23,404 nucleotides of DNA, taken from an uncultured Bacilli bacterium. Lineage in GTDB: Bacteria; Bacillota_I; Bacilli_A; RF39; UBA660. The notes below the pieces were generated by a model. That model did no database searches. It saw nothing but the letters and a program-made list of their open reading frames with translations, and was not told the DNA's origin. The stretch spans positions 1-23,404 of the forward strand of contig CASDHD010000006.1 in the NCBI GenBank assembly GCA_949280095.1, in the 5' to 3' direction. The position numbers and the translations under genes were made by a program. Of this stretch, positions 7,378 to 15,844 are shown piece after piece. Position 1 is the first letter of the stretch, and each line of letters begins with the position of its first letter.

Positions 7378-8568
7378 TTAGAAGTTTAAACCAACAGAAC
7401 TTAAAGTTGATAATGCTTGAATTAATTCTGCAATACCTTCACTGTTTTGTAGTTTTTCTAAAATTTTCATAGTATCTTTTTGACTTAAATCTTCAACTGA
7501 GATGGCATTAGTTGTATCAATCTCTGGAAGATTTACATCGGTATTATTTACATAATCGAAAGTGATGGAACCATTAATTCCATTCATATCAAAAGATATT
7601 TTTAAATTGATGTCTTTATCTTTTACCTTTGCTTCTATATCTCCTTTGTAACTTTTACGGCCTACTTTGATTTCGTATGAATAATTTGTTTCAGAATTTT
7701 TTAAAACTGAAAGACTATCTGTATTGTCTTTAAAGGCAATACCTACAAACTTATTTTGTAGTCCTTTAGTATAAATAGAAATAAGCAATGTTTCGTCTTT
7801 AAAGTCTACTTCTTCATCTTTTAGACTTTCTATCATTTCTTTTGCGTCTTCTTCGTTACAATCTATAAAAGTAGAAAAACTCTTGATAAATTCATCATTA
7901 TTAAGTTCGTCACTTAATGCGCTTAAGATTTCTTTTGTATTTTTTTCGTTTAGAACAAGTTGATTGTCTGTGACTTTGGTTTGTTTTCCATTTAATGTAA
8001 TTGTTGTACTTTCTTTTGTAAAGTATTCATCTTTTAAAGCTTTATTTAAAGCGTTTTTCATATTGCTAAGTAAAACTTCATATTCTGCCACTTTATCTAT
8101 CGAAGAGAATATTTCTTCAATTCCTGTAACGGGAACGGATAGATATTTATCATAAATATCTTCTAAGAATACATAAGCATTACTTTCTTTGATATCAATA
8201 GATGCTTTTAATAAGTCTTTTTCTTTATAGTTGCTATCTAAAGCAATATGCATTCTTTGATTGTTTGCATCGACTTTATAATCCATGCTGATGTTTAGAT
8301 TATTAATAATCTCTAGAATTTTTTCTTCATTTGTCTTACTGCTGTGAATATCGGTACTTATTGTGAACTTTCCACCTACGTTGTTGCTTTCTTGACGATT
8401 TTCTTTTGATGTATTGTATATTTTTTCAATAGCTGTTGTAAAAACTTTTTTTGGTTTTGCAGGATTAAACAGATAAGCTAAAACAGTAACAAGTAATAGT
8501 ACCACTAAAACAATCCCAGCAATAATAAGTCCTTTCTGATTTTTAGCATTTACATTTTTTTCATCCAT
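7378..8568 (-). CDS. Membrane-anchored extracytoplasmic protein of unknown function
   Basis: 396 residues beginning with a short charged cytosolic stretch, one membrane helix (about 13-33, GLIIAGIVLVVLLLVTVLAYLF) and a large outside domain. No lipobox cysteine is present, so it is a type II anchored protein. The ectodomain alternates predicted beta strands (KFTISTDIHS, ISMDYKVDANNQRMHIAL, KASIDIKESNAYVFLED, SYEIKVGRKSYKGDIEAKVKD) with a helical middle (KVAEYEVLLSNMKNALNKAL). This layout recalls LolA/LppX-like carrier folds, though I cannot name a family. ATG at 8568 follows AAAGGAGTG on the minus strand. It is transcribed divergently from the DNA glycosylase gene, with 116 bases between starts. 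Existence is firm; any link to lipid or envelope stress is speculative. Confidence 0.9.
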   Translation of the reverse strand: MDEKNVNAKNQKGLIIAGIVLVVLLLVTVLAYLFNPAKPKKVFTTAIEKIYNTSKENRQESNNVGGKFTISTDIHSSKTNEEKILEIINNLNISMDYKVDANNQRMHIALDSNYKEKDLLKASIDIKESNAYVFLEDIYDKYLSVPVTGIEEIFSSIDKVAEYEVLLSNMKNALNKALKDEYFTKESTTITLNGKQTKVTDNQLVLNEKNTKEILSALSDELNNDEFIKSFSTFIDCNEEDAKEMIESLKDEEVDFKDETLLISIYTKGLQNKFVGIAFKDNTDSLSVLKNSETNYSYEIKVGRKSYKGDIEAKVKDKDINLKISFDMNGINGSITFDYVNNTDVNLPEIDTTNAISVEDLSQKDTMKILEKLQNSEGIAELIQALSTLSSVGLNF

Positions 8569-8656
8569 ACACTCACACTCCTTTATTTATTCATGAATGA
8601 TTCCATGCTTAATTTTATGATAACATAAGTTTTTCGTTCTTCCTAGTCTCATTTTT

Positions 8657-8665
8657 TGTTATAAT
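8657..8665 (+). promoter_or_regulatory. Extended -10 promoter of the DNA glycosylase gene
   Basis: TGT followed by TATAAT (8660-8665) is an extended -10 with no good -35. The start codon is 19 bases after the -10, implying a leader of about 13 bases that is little more than the AAAGGTGA binding site. Confidence 0.65.
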
Positions 8666-8684
8666 ATCTAAAGGTGAATTTTCG

Positions 8685-9164
8685 ATGAGAGAACGTGTAA
8701 CACATACTTTAAAGCCAATTTATACTAAAGATTCTAAAGTTTTGATTTTAGGAACTATGCCAAGTGTGAAATCAAGAGAAGTGGGTTTTTATTATGGGCA
8801 CCCGAAAAATCGTTTCTGGTGGGTGCTTGAAAAAGTTTTTGAAGAAAAAATGGAAGATAAAATCGAGTTTTTGAATAGGCATTCGATTGCTTTATGGGAT
8901 GTATTGAAAGAATGTGAAATTAATGCTTCTAGTGATGCAAGTATAAAAAATGCTATTCCTAATGATCTAGAAAACTTTATTAAGAAAACGAATATTCAAA
9001 TTATTTTTACAACAGGAAAGTCAGCATATAAATATTACTTGAAATTTTTTAAAGGAAAAATAAATCTTCCTGTTATATGTCTATCGAGTCCTTCTCCTGC
9101 AAATTGTAGAGTGAGGGATGATGAATTAATAGAAGAATACAATATTCTTAAAAAATATTTGTAA
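8685..9164 (+). CDS. Uracil-DNA glycosylase superfamily protein, deoxyinosine (hypoxanthine) glycosylase type
   Basis: A 159-residue base-excision repair enzyme that would remove deaminated bases, most likely hypoxanthine, from DNA. Motif 1 is ILGTMPS (about 22-28), followed by the diagnostic FYYGHPKNRFW (about 36-46), whose Asn is the catalytic candidate in family 6. Next comes ALWDVLKECE, then a strand IIFTTGK corresponding to the usual IFFNG, and motif 2 LSSPSPAN (about 136-143) near the end. Length and motif order match the small family-6 enzymes. ATG at 8685 follows AAAGGTGA. It appears monocistronic, and no clear terminator was seen before the next promoter. Substrate preference among hypoxanthine, uracil and xanthine cannot be decided from sequence alone. 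Confidence 0.88.
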   Translation: MRERVTHTLKPIYTKDSKVLILGTMPSVKSREVGFYYGHPKNRFWWVLEKVFEEKMEDKIEFLNRHSIALWDVLKECEINASSDASIKNAIPNDLENFIKKTNIQIIFTTGKSAYKYYLKFFKGKINLPVICLSSPSPANCRVRDDELIEEYNILKKYL

Positions 9165-9206
9165 AAAATTAGAAAAAGTATGAGCAAAAAACACAAGTGA
9201 AGTTAA

Positions 9207-9235
9207 TTGACAAAAAAGGATAAAAAAGATATGAT
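9207..9235 (+). promoter_or_regulatory. Strong promoter of the pilin/ectodomain/sulfotransferase-like operon
   Basis: TTGACA (9207-9212), exactly 17 bases, then TATGAT (9230-9235). Transcription would start near 9242. The -10 is also the left arm of an inverted repeat, TATGAT-GATGTT-ATCATA (9230-9247), that spans the start point and could be an operator. Confidence 0.8.
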
Positions 9236-9266
9236 GATGTTATCATAGACGAGGAGAAGCGTAAAA

Positions 9267-9602
9267 ATGAAAAAAAACGGTTTTACTTTAGTAGAATTAT
9301 TAGGTGTAATTGTCATTATGGCAGTTATCATTGCGATTGCTGTAGCTGGGTTTAATATAATTTCTAAAAGTGTGAAAGAAAAGTCTTATGAAAATAAGAT
9401 AAAGTATATTGAAAATATGGCAGCAAATTATGGAGATGCTACTGGAGATAGTGCTGTTTTCGTAGATACTCTTGTTAAAAATGGTTATTTGGATGCAGAT
9501 AATGAAAATGGTGATATATTAGATCCTCGTGATAATAGCCTTCTAAATTGTTATATTGTAGATATTTATTATGATAATTCAAGAAGATGGAAAAACTTGT
9601 GA
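9267..9602 (+). CDS. Prepilin-type N-terminal domain protein, truncated by a frameshift
   Basis: The first 111 residues of a type IV pilin-like (pseudopilin) protein. MKKNG is followed by FTLVELL with Glu at +5 of the mature form: a prepilin peptidase cleavage and methylation site. A hydrophobic helix follows (about 6-29) and then an amphipathic stem. ATG at 9267 follows GAGGAGA. The globular start contains NGYLDADNENGDILDPRD and LLNCYIVDIYYDN, typical of Firmicute pilin-like proteins, but the frame then runs RRWKNL into TGA at 9600. The +1 frame continues at once with QEDGKTC and the 689-residue ectodomain, so the original product was probably one protein of about 790 residues. No pilus assembly ATPase, platform protein or peptidase lies in the window. 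Confidence 0.85.
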   Translation: MKKNGFTLVELLGVIVIMAVIIAIAVAGFNIISKSVKEKSYENKIKYIENMAANYGDATGDSAVFVDTLVKNGYLDADNENGDILDPRDNSLLNCYIVDIYYDNSRRWKNL

Positions 9603-11640
9603 TACAAGCAAAACGAGTATGATGAATTCTAAATTAAATTTATATCTTTATGAAACTTTAAATGAAGAAGGTTCAAGTTGGAAAAATGAAGCTCTTCCAG
9701 TTGGTGAATGGACTAATAATGATGTTGTTTTAATTGCAACTGTAGATGATGAAATTAAAGACATCATTACAAAAATAACTTTTATGAATAATGCTGAGAC
9801 TGATAGTCGTGATATAAATCACGATTTTGATACAAAGAATAAAGTATTTGTACATGCTTCTCAAATTATCAATACTCGTTATACAGTTCAAATTGAAACA
9901 AAGCGAATTGATGAGAATGGAAATACTGTTACTAATGTCTATTCTTCAAAGATTAATGTTATGATTGATAAACAAAAACCTATTGTATATGAAGACGAAC
10001 TTTTAATTGAACAAGAAAATGATTGGGTTAACCATCCTAAAAAAGCAACGGTTCTTGTTAGCGATCAAGCAGGTTCTGGAGTATATGGGTATTATGTGAC
10101 CAATATTGGAAATGCATGTAGTACAAGTAAAACAGATTATACAGAATCTGATGTAAATAGTTTTACGACTGAACAATATAAGGGTACTTACTATGCTTGT
10201 GTTATGGATAAAGCAGGAAATGTTAGTGATGGCTTTACATTTAAAATTATAAAAACAGATATTAATGCTCCTATTATTTCTAAATTTGAGGAGCTTGAAG
10301 CAGATAGTTATGGAAATACGAATTATTATCGTTCTGTTAAATTGATGAATCGTTCATCTGATTCTAAAACAAATGATGAAAGTGGTATAGAGAGATATTC
10401 TTATTGTATTTCTACGAGCGAAGAAGGCTGTGATCCTAGACAAGAAAAGTTATTGGATGCTAATGGTAGTGCTTCCTTTGAATTTGAAGATAATGATGTA
10501 AAACAAAGAATTTGTATAACAGCGACGGATAAAGCTGGTAATATAAGCGATGTTCATTGTTCTGAACCTTATTGGGTAAAAAAGAATATCAATATGGGAG
10601 ACGCTTGTACTATATGTGATGCTACAAATAACTATTGTAATAATGGTATTTATGTAAGATATGGAAATTACTTATTTACTTTATATAAAAATTCTACTAA
10701 TTCATGTTATGGATATACGCAAACTAATATGGAAATGCCTTTAATTAATGTTGGGTGTTGCGATAGTGGTAAATGTCATTCACAATATGTATATAATCCT
10801 TCTGTAGGAATTTATAGCAACTTAAAAACTCCATATAATGGTTTACCAAGTAATCGTTTGTCTTATTTAAATGAAGAAAATTATACTTTCGGATTTGTAA
10901 CTGCGAGTGATTTTACTGCTGGTCAAAATACTCCAGCGGTTGGAGAAACTATTCATAAGATTAATGAATTTTCTTTAAAAAATTTTCCTGATACGGTATA
11001 TCAAGGGTACTCTTATGGATTGCCAAGTGAAAATTTAAGTAATGTTACTTGTATGATTCGTCGTGGTAATGGCGCTGAGGCTGAGTACAAAAGAATAGAA
11101 ACAGATTCTTTCCAAAAAACAGGAAACTATCATGTAACATGTACAAGACCAAAAGGAGAAACTACAGATGAATTTGGTATTACAAAACAAGAAGTAGAAA
11201 CAATTGAAAAAGATTTTTATGTAGATGAAAATCCAGATTATGCGGATACAAATCCTAATATAGTGGATGCAGGTACTCAATATAAAATCAAATATATGGA
11301 TTATCATACACAAACATCCCTTCGTGCAAGATATGGACTTTTAAATATAGAAGAATATCAATCTATAAGAAATAAAAGTTATGCTAGAAATTTAAGTACT
11401 CTTTTATCGACTGTTGTAAATGGTGTTGTATATTCTCCTGGTTCAGATGCTGCTCATACCTATGGACATGATGGTGTTTTCTCTGATATTAGTGCAATTT
11501 ATGCAACATCTAATGCATATGTTGCTGTTACTCCAATGAATTATGGCAGAAGAGCTGCTGCTATGAGTGTACCTTTTAATCGAAATATTAAAATTGTAAG
11601 TGGAGATGGCACGCAAAGCGATCCATTTATACTAGGGTAG
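9571..11640 (+). CDS. Ig-like and lectin-like ectodomain, downstream part of the frameshifted pilin-like gene
   Basis: A 689-codon frame overlapping the prepilin frame by 32 bases. Its first ATG has no ribosome binding site and the product has no signal peptide, so it is unlikely to be made alone. After a linker come two Ig-like or cadherin-like modules, each with a Cys pair and an xDKAGN motif: about 150-222 (CVMDKAGNVSD) and 223-335 (ITATDKAGNISD). A Cys-rich module starts near 340 with YVRYGNYLFTLYK (361-373). The C-terminal part has ARYGLLNIEEYQSI, YVAVTPMNYGRRAAA and a final GDGT..DPF (678-686). This series resembles the surface domain written VRYNG.LWRI...GDGT..NPY in many gut Firmicutes (DUF6273-like); that match is inference. 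It would be an adhesin or minor pilin tip if displayed. Confidence 0.75.
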   Translation: MIIQEDGKTCDTSKTSMMNSKLNLYLYETLNEEGSSWKNEALPVGEWTNNDVVLIATVDDEIKDIITKITFMNNAETDSRDINHDFDTKNKVFVHASQIINTRYTVQIETKRIDENGNTVTNVYSSKINVMIDKQKPIVYEDELLIEQENDWVNHPKKATVLVSDQAGSGVYGYYVTNIGNACSTSKTDYTESDVNSFTTEQYKGTYYACVMDKAGNVSDGFTFKIIKTDINAPIISKFEELEADSYGNTNYYRSVKLMNRSSDSKTNDESGIERYSYCISTSEEGCDPRQEKLLDANGSASFEFEDNDVKQRICITATDKAGNISDVHCSEPYWVKKNINMGDACTICDATNNYCNNGIYVRYGNYLFTLYKNSTNSCYGYTQTNMEMPLINVGCCDSGKCHSQYVYNPSVGIYSNLKTPYNGLPSNRLSYLNEENYTFGFVTASDFTAGQNTPAVGETIHKINEFSLKNFPDTVYQGYSYGLPSENLSNVTCMIRRGNGAEAEYKRIETDSFQKTGNYHVTCTRPKGETTDEFGITKQEVETIEKDFYVDENPDYADTNPNIVDAGTQYKIKYMDYHTQTSLRARYGLLNIEEYQSIRNKSYARNLSTLLSTVVNGVVYSPGSDAAHTYGHDGVFSDISAIYATSNAYVAVTPMNYGRRAAAMSVPFNRNIKIVSGDGTQSDPFILG

Positions 11641-11655
11641 GAAATAGGTGAAAAA

Positions 11656-13551
11656 ATGAAAAATAAAAAAAAGATAATAATAGCAATTGTATTGGTTATT
11701 CTTCTAGGTTTGGTTGCGGGATATCTTGTTTGGAAATACAATGAAAAGATAATCGAAAAAAATCAAGTTTATTTTGAAAATAAGGTTACTTCTTATGCAA
11801 CAAATGATTTATTAAGTAATCAAAAAGAAGTAGATAAACAGATTGAAGAATATAGTAATGATAAAGAGTTTACTTTTGAAAATCCAAAAGTCATGACAAA
11901 TCCTTATTTAATATCTCCTTTATCTGCTATGGTGATTTTTGGGACAAATAAGGATGTTTCTATTGAACTCATTGTGAATGGGATTTCTGTTACAAAATTT
12001 GAGAGTAGTAAAAAGCATATTATCCCTATTTATGGCTTAAAAGCTGGATTTAATAATAAAGTGCTTTTGAAAGATAGCGATGGAAAAGAAAAAGAAATTA
12101 CGATGACTACAGAAAGCTATAATGGACAAGTTTTAGAACCTTCTGTAAAAAATACAGTATCGAAAGATAATATTTATTTTTTAGCAGCTCCTATGGGACT
12201 TGGTGTTTCTGCTTTTGACGGGGAAGGGAATATTGTTTGGTATCTTACAGAAAATTATAATCAGGATATAGAATTATTAAAGAATGGTCATGTTTTGGTT
12301 AGTAATAACGAAACGAGCAGTGAATTTGGCTATACAGGTTTTTTAGAAATTGATTATTTAGGAAAAATTTATCATAATTTTGTACTTGATAATGGATACC
12401 ATCATGATGTGAATGAATTAGAAAATGGAGATTTATTAGTTGCTGGAACTTCTAATAATCATGATGCTACAAATGCTTATGTGTATACGATTGATCGTGA
12501 AACTGGCAAAAAGAAACAAGATCTAAATATTTATGAACTTTTACATCGTATAGATGGAAATTTTGTAGAAGAAAAATTTAAGGACCTTGATTTTGTCAAT
12601 AATTCAATTGATTATAATGAAAGTACAGATGAAATGGTATTGTCGTTACGTGGAATTAATGCAATTATTAGTGTTCAATATAAAGAGAAAAAATTAAATT
12701 GGATTTTGGGTGATGCAAGTTTTTGGTCTAGTAATTTTGACGAATATTTGTTAAATATTATTGATAATTCTCGTTTGCCGAAAGGACAACATACTGCATT
12801 TATTACAGCAGATGGTAAAATCGGTGTATTTAATAATGATTTTGACCTTTATAATGAAACTAGTGATGTAAGTTTAAGTCGTTATCAAAGTAATTATGCT
12901 TCTGCTATTCTTTATGAAAAAAACGATAAAAATATTAAAACTGTTTATGAATATGTAAGTCAAGATAAATCATTTAATTATGCCTTAGGCAGTTTTAATT
13001 ATACAAAAGATAATCATAAATTAATTAACTTTGGTTATACATTTAAAGAGGAAGCTTTTCAAAAAAAATTAAATTTATATGATTATGTAGGATATACATT
13101 TGCAAGAATTGTGGAGTTAGATGATAATGATAATTTATTATTTAATGCAACGATTGATCAATCTGTATATCGTGTTTATAAAGGCAGTTTTTATGAAAAT
13201 GATACGAAAAATTATGAAATACAAGCTTATTCTTTGATTGACAATTTAGAATATAATACATTAGAAAGAGTAAAAACAAGTTCTATGTATGAGTTATTAA
13301 ATAATGCAGAAACTTCAAACTATGAATTTACTGTAACAAAAAATAATATAGAATTAAATACTATTTTTGATGATTTACAAGAAGTTACTTTTTTATTTGT
13401 AGGTGAAAAAAATGATAGTTATCGTTTTGTATATAAAGCTGCGAACGAGGAAGCTGTGAAAAAAATTCATTTGAATTTATCTGGAAGGTATGCTATTTAT
13501 TTGAAAATCGATGATAAAGTTTATGATTGTGGAAGAATTATTGAGTTTTAA
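11656..13551 (+). CDS. Membrane-anchored arylsulfotransferase (ASST)-like protein
   Basis: 631 residues: an N-terminal membrane helix (about 6-26) and an extracytoplasmic domain matching the ASST family, which moves sulfate between phenolic compounds without PAPS. The N-terminal beta-domain shows NPYLISPLSAMVIFGT and HIIPIYGLKAGFNNKVLL; the propeller follows, with NGYHHDVNELENGDLLV (H249/H250), SLRG (R332) and KGQHTAF (H379). By motif order and spacing these correspond to His252, Arg374 and the sulfated His436 of the E. coli enzyme, and N316 to Asn358. The position of His356 is Val314 (V-N-N-S), and the usual FDNG reads FNND. It may be inactive or altered. The start lies 15 bases after the ectodomain stop, behind AGGTG, so they share an operon; a terminator follows. 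Confidence 0.82.
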   Translation: MKNKKKIIIAIVLVILLGLVAGYLVWKYNEKIIEKNQVYFENKVTSYATNDLLSNQKEVDKQIEEYSNDKEFTFENPKVMTNPYLISPLSAMVIFGTNKDVSIELIVNGISVTKFESSKKHIIPIYGLKAGFNNKVLLKDSDGKEKEITMTTESYNGQVLEPSVKNTVSKDNIYFLAAPMGLGVSAFDGEGNIVWYLTENYNQDIELLKNGHVLVSNNETSSEFGYTGFLEIDYLGKIYHNFVLDNGYHHDVNELENGDLLVAGTSNNHDATNAYVYTIDRETGKKKQDLNIYELLHRIDGNFVEEKFKDLDFVNNSIDYNESTDEMVLSLRGINAIISVQYKEKKLNWILGDASFWSSNFDEYLLNIIDNSRLPKGQHTAFITADGKIGVFNNDFDLYNETSDVSLSRYQSNYASAILYEKNDKNIKTVYEYVSQDKSFNYALGSFNYTKDNHKLINFGYTFKEEAFQKKLNLYDYVGYTFARIVELDDNDNLLFNATIDQSVYRVYKGSFYENDTKNYEIQAYSLIDNLEYNTLERVKTSSMYELLNNAETSNYEFTVTKNNIELNTIFDDLQEVTFLFVGEKNDSYRFVYKAANEEAVKKIHLNLSGRYAIYLKIDDKVYDCGRIIEF

Positions 13552-13574
13552 AAGCCGTTAAAAAATGGCTTTTT
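13550..13574 (+). terminator. Intrinsic terminator of the surface operon
   Basis: AAAAGCCGTT-AAAA-AATGGCTTTT: ten pairs including one G-U, a four-base loop and a T-rich tail, overlapping the last base of the sulfotransferase-like stop codon. It separates this operon from priA. Confidence 0.85.
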
Positions 13575-13618
13575 ATTATTGTTTCTTAATAGATAAACTA
13601 GTTCTTTTTTCTTTTGTT

Positions 13619-13627
13619 TGCTATAAT
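13619..13627 (+). promoter_or_regulatory. Extended -10 promoter of priA
   Basis: TGC followed by TATAAT (13622-13627), an extended -10 without a recognisable -35. The ATG is 18 bases beyond the -10, so the leader is about 12 bases and holds only AGGTGA. Confidence 0.7.
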
Positions 13628-13645
13628 ACTAATTAGGTGAAGACG

Positions 13646-15829
13646 ATGTATATAGACGTACTACTAGAATTAAAAAATAAACAAACAGATCAAGCGTATA
13701 CATATCATGTTCCAGAAAATTTACAAAAATCTATACAAATTGGAAAAAGAGTAAAAGTCACTTTTAATCATCGTGATTTAGAAGGATTTGTTTTACGTAT
13801 TACAGATACTTGTGACAAGGAACTTAAAATACTCGATATTAAAAGTGTTGTAGATGAAGAAATTGTTTTGAACGAAGAATTATTGAGAGTTGGAAATTAT
13901 ATTAAAGAAACTTGTCTTTGTAGTTTATCAAGTGCTTATGCGGTGATGCTTCCAAAAGCATTAAAAGCTTCGGAAAAAACGAATATTGGAAAAAAGTTTC
14001 AAAGTACATTAGTTTTGAATATGGAATATGATAAAGCCATTTCCTTATGTAGCAGTGAAAAGCAAAAAGAAGTTATTGATTTTATACAGTCAAAAGAACG
14101 TATTTCTAAAAAAGAAGGAAATGCATTATCTTCCTCAAGTATTAATACTTTACTAAAAAAGAAGATTATTTTAGAGGAGCAAGAAGAAGTATATCGTCTT
14201 CGTGAGAAAACTATTTTTGAAGATAAGAAAAAAGTGTTAAATGAAGAACAAAAGAATGCTTATGATGAGATTGTAAAAAGCTTAGATTGTTTTTCTAAAT
14301 TCTTACTATATGGAGTGACAGGTAGTGGTAAAACAGAAATTTATATGCAGGTGATTGAGCAAGTATTAAAAAAGAAAAAGACAGCGATTGTTTTAGTTCC
14401 CGAAATTAGTTTGACACCACAATTAGTAATGCATTTTAAAGCTAGATTTCCTGATGCTGTTGCAGTTTTGCATAGTCATCTTTCGGACGGAGAAAGGTAT
14501 GATGAATGGCGTAAAATTGCTCGAGGAGAGGTTAGTATAGTTGTAGGGGCTCGTAGTGCTGTTTTTGCTCCCCTACAGAACTTAGGAATTATTATTGTGG
14601 ATGAAGAACACTCTGAAAGTTTTAAACAAGAAAATAATCCTAGATATAATGCGATTGACGTTGCAGAATACCGTGCTGAATTGAATGGGATTCCGATTGT
14701 TTTAGGAAGTGCTACTCCGACACTTGAACGAATGGCTAAATCAACCAAAAATTTGTATCGACGTTTAGAGTTAAAAAAACGTGTAAATGGCCAAATGTTG
14801 CCGATTTGTACTTGCGTAGATATGGCAATAGAGGCAAAAAAAGGGAACTTTATTTTAAGTGAACGCTTAAAAATAGATATAGATGCTGCTATTAGCCGTA
14901 ATGAACAAGTTATTTTACTTCTTAATCGAAGAGGATATTCTACTACCATTACGTGTAGCAATTGTGGTTTTACCTATAAATGTCCTAATTGTGATATTAC
15001 ACTAACTTATCATAAAACAAAAAATAATTTAAGATGTCATTATTGTGGATATACAACATTTAAAAAGGAAAATTGCCCAGAGTGTAGAGCAGAACTTAAT
15101 TTTTATGGTCTTGGGACTGAAAAATTAGAAGCTTTTGTAAAAGAAGAGTTTCCAGGCGTTAATGTTCTTAGAATGGATGCAGATACAACTGCCAAAAAAG
15201 ACAGTTACGAAGAGATACTTGATAAATTTAGAAGTGGAAAGTACGATATTTTACTGGGGACACAAATGATTAGTAAGGGACTAGACTTTCCGAAAGTAAG
15301 TGTAGTAGGAATTATTAATGCAGATGCGACTTTGAATATTCCAGATTTTCGTAGTGGAGAAAGAACATTTTCTTTGCTTTGCCAAGCAGCAGGAAGAGCA
15401 GGACGTAGTAATTTGATAGGTAATGTTATTTTGCAAACGTTTCAGCCTGATAATTACATTTTAAAATGTGTAGCAGAGCAAAATTATGAAAAGTTTTATC
15501 AATATGAAATGAATATTCGTAAAAAGTTAAAATACTCACCATTTTATTATTTAGTAAGTTTAAAAGTGGTAAGCAAAGATTATGAGGAGTGTAGTAAAGA
15601 AGCAGGAAAGGTAGCCAATTACTTGAAAAAAAATATCTCTTCAACTTCTATTGTTTTAGGACCAACGACAGCAAATGTTTTTAAGGTCAATAATATATAT
15701 CGTTTTAATATTATTGTGAAGTATCGATTTGATCATCAGTTAATACCTAGTTTAAAAGAACTAGATAAGTTATTTGTTATGAATAGCAAGGTGAATTTAG
15801 AAATTGATATGAATCCTACAAAGATTTGA
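13646..15829 (+). CDS. priA: Primosomal protein N' (replication restart helicase PriA)
   Basis: A 727-residue 3'-to-5' DNA helicase that recognises stalled forks and reloads the replisome. The N-terminal 3'-end-binding domain begins MYIDVLLELKNKQTDQAYTY. Helicase motifs are Walker A GVTGSGKTE (223-231), Walker B DEEH (319-322), LGSATPTLE, and the zinc region CSNCGFTYKCPNC ... CHYCGY ... CPEC, where eight cysteines bind two zinc ions. Later motifs are LGTQMISKGLDFPKVSVVGI and QAAGRAGR. The start is ATG 13646: AGGTGA is at the right distance from it, while the in-frame GTG at 13637 lies inside that site. It ends in TGA. A 230-residue unknown gene follows after 15 bases, in the same operon. In Bacillus, def and fmt follow priA. 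Confidence 0.97.
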   Translation: MYIDVLLELKNKQTDQAYTYHVPENLQKSIQIGKRVKVTFNHRDLEGFVLRITDTCDKELKILDIKSVVDEEIVLNEELLRVGNYIKETCLCSLSSAYAVMLPKALKASEKTNIGKKFQSTLVLNMEYDKAISLCSSEKQKEVIDFIQSKERISKKEGNALSSSSINTLLKKKIILEEQEEVYRLREKTIFEDKKKVLNEEQKNAYDEIVKSLDCFSKFLLYGVTGSGKTEIYMQVIEQVLKKKKTAIVLVPEISLTPQLVMHFKARFPDAVAVLHSHLSDGERYDEWRKIARGEVSIVVGARSAVFAPLQNLGIIIVDEEHSESFKQENNPRYNAIDVAEYRAELNGIPIVLGSATPTLERMAKSTKNLYRRLELKKRVNGQMLPICTCVDMAIEAKKGNFILSERLKIDIDAAISRNEQVILLLNRRGYSTTITCSNCGFTYKCPNCDITLTYHKTKNNLRCHYCGYTTFKKENCPECRAELNFYGLGTEKLEAFVKEEFPGVNVLRMDADTTAKKDSYEEILDKFRSGKYDILLGTQMISKGLDFPKVSVVGIINADATLNIPDFRSGERTFSLLCQAAGRAGRSNLIGNVILQTFQPDNYILKCVAEQNYEKFYQYEMNIRKKLKYSPFYYLVSLKVVSKDYEECSKEAGKVANYLKKNISSTSIVLGPTTANVFKVNNIYRFNIIVKYRFDHQLIPSLKELDKLFVMNSKVNLEIDMNPTKI

Positions 15830-15844
15830 CAAAGGCATTTAGGG

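Noticed and set aside
9571..11640. The ectodomain frame as an independent gene starting at ATG 9571.
   Set aside because: There is no ribosome binding site, no signal peptide on a protein that is clearly extracellular in character, and the start lies within the prepilin frame. A frameshifted single gene explains this better, though the frame is listed separately because that is how it reads now.
14476..14961. A 161-codon open frame on the minus strand inside priA.
   Set aside because: It lies opposite well-supported helicase motifs of priA, has no ribosome binding site and no protein features. The other minus-strand frames inside ileS, murF, fmt, rlmN, prpC and prkC are shadows for the same reason.
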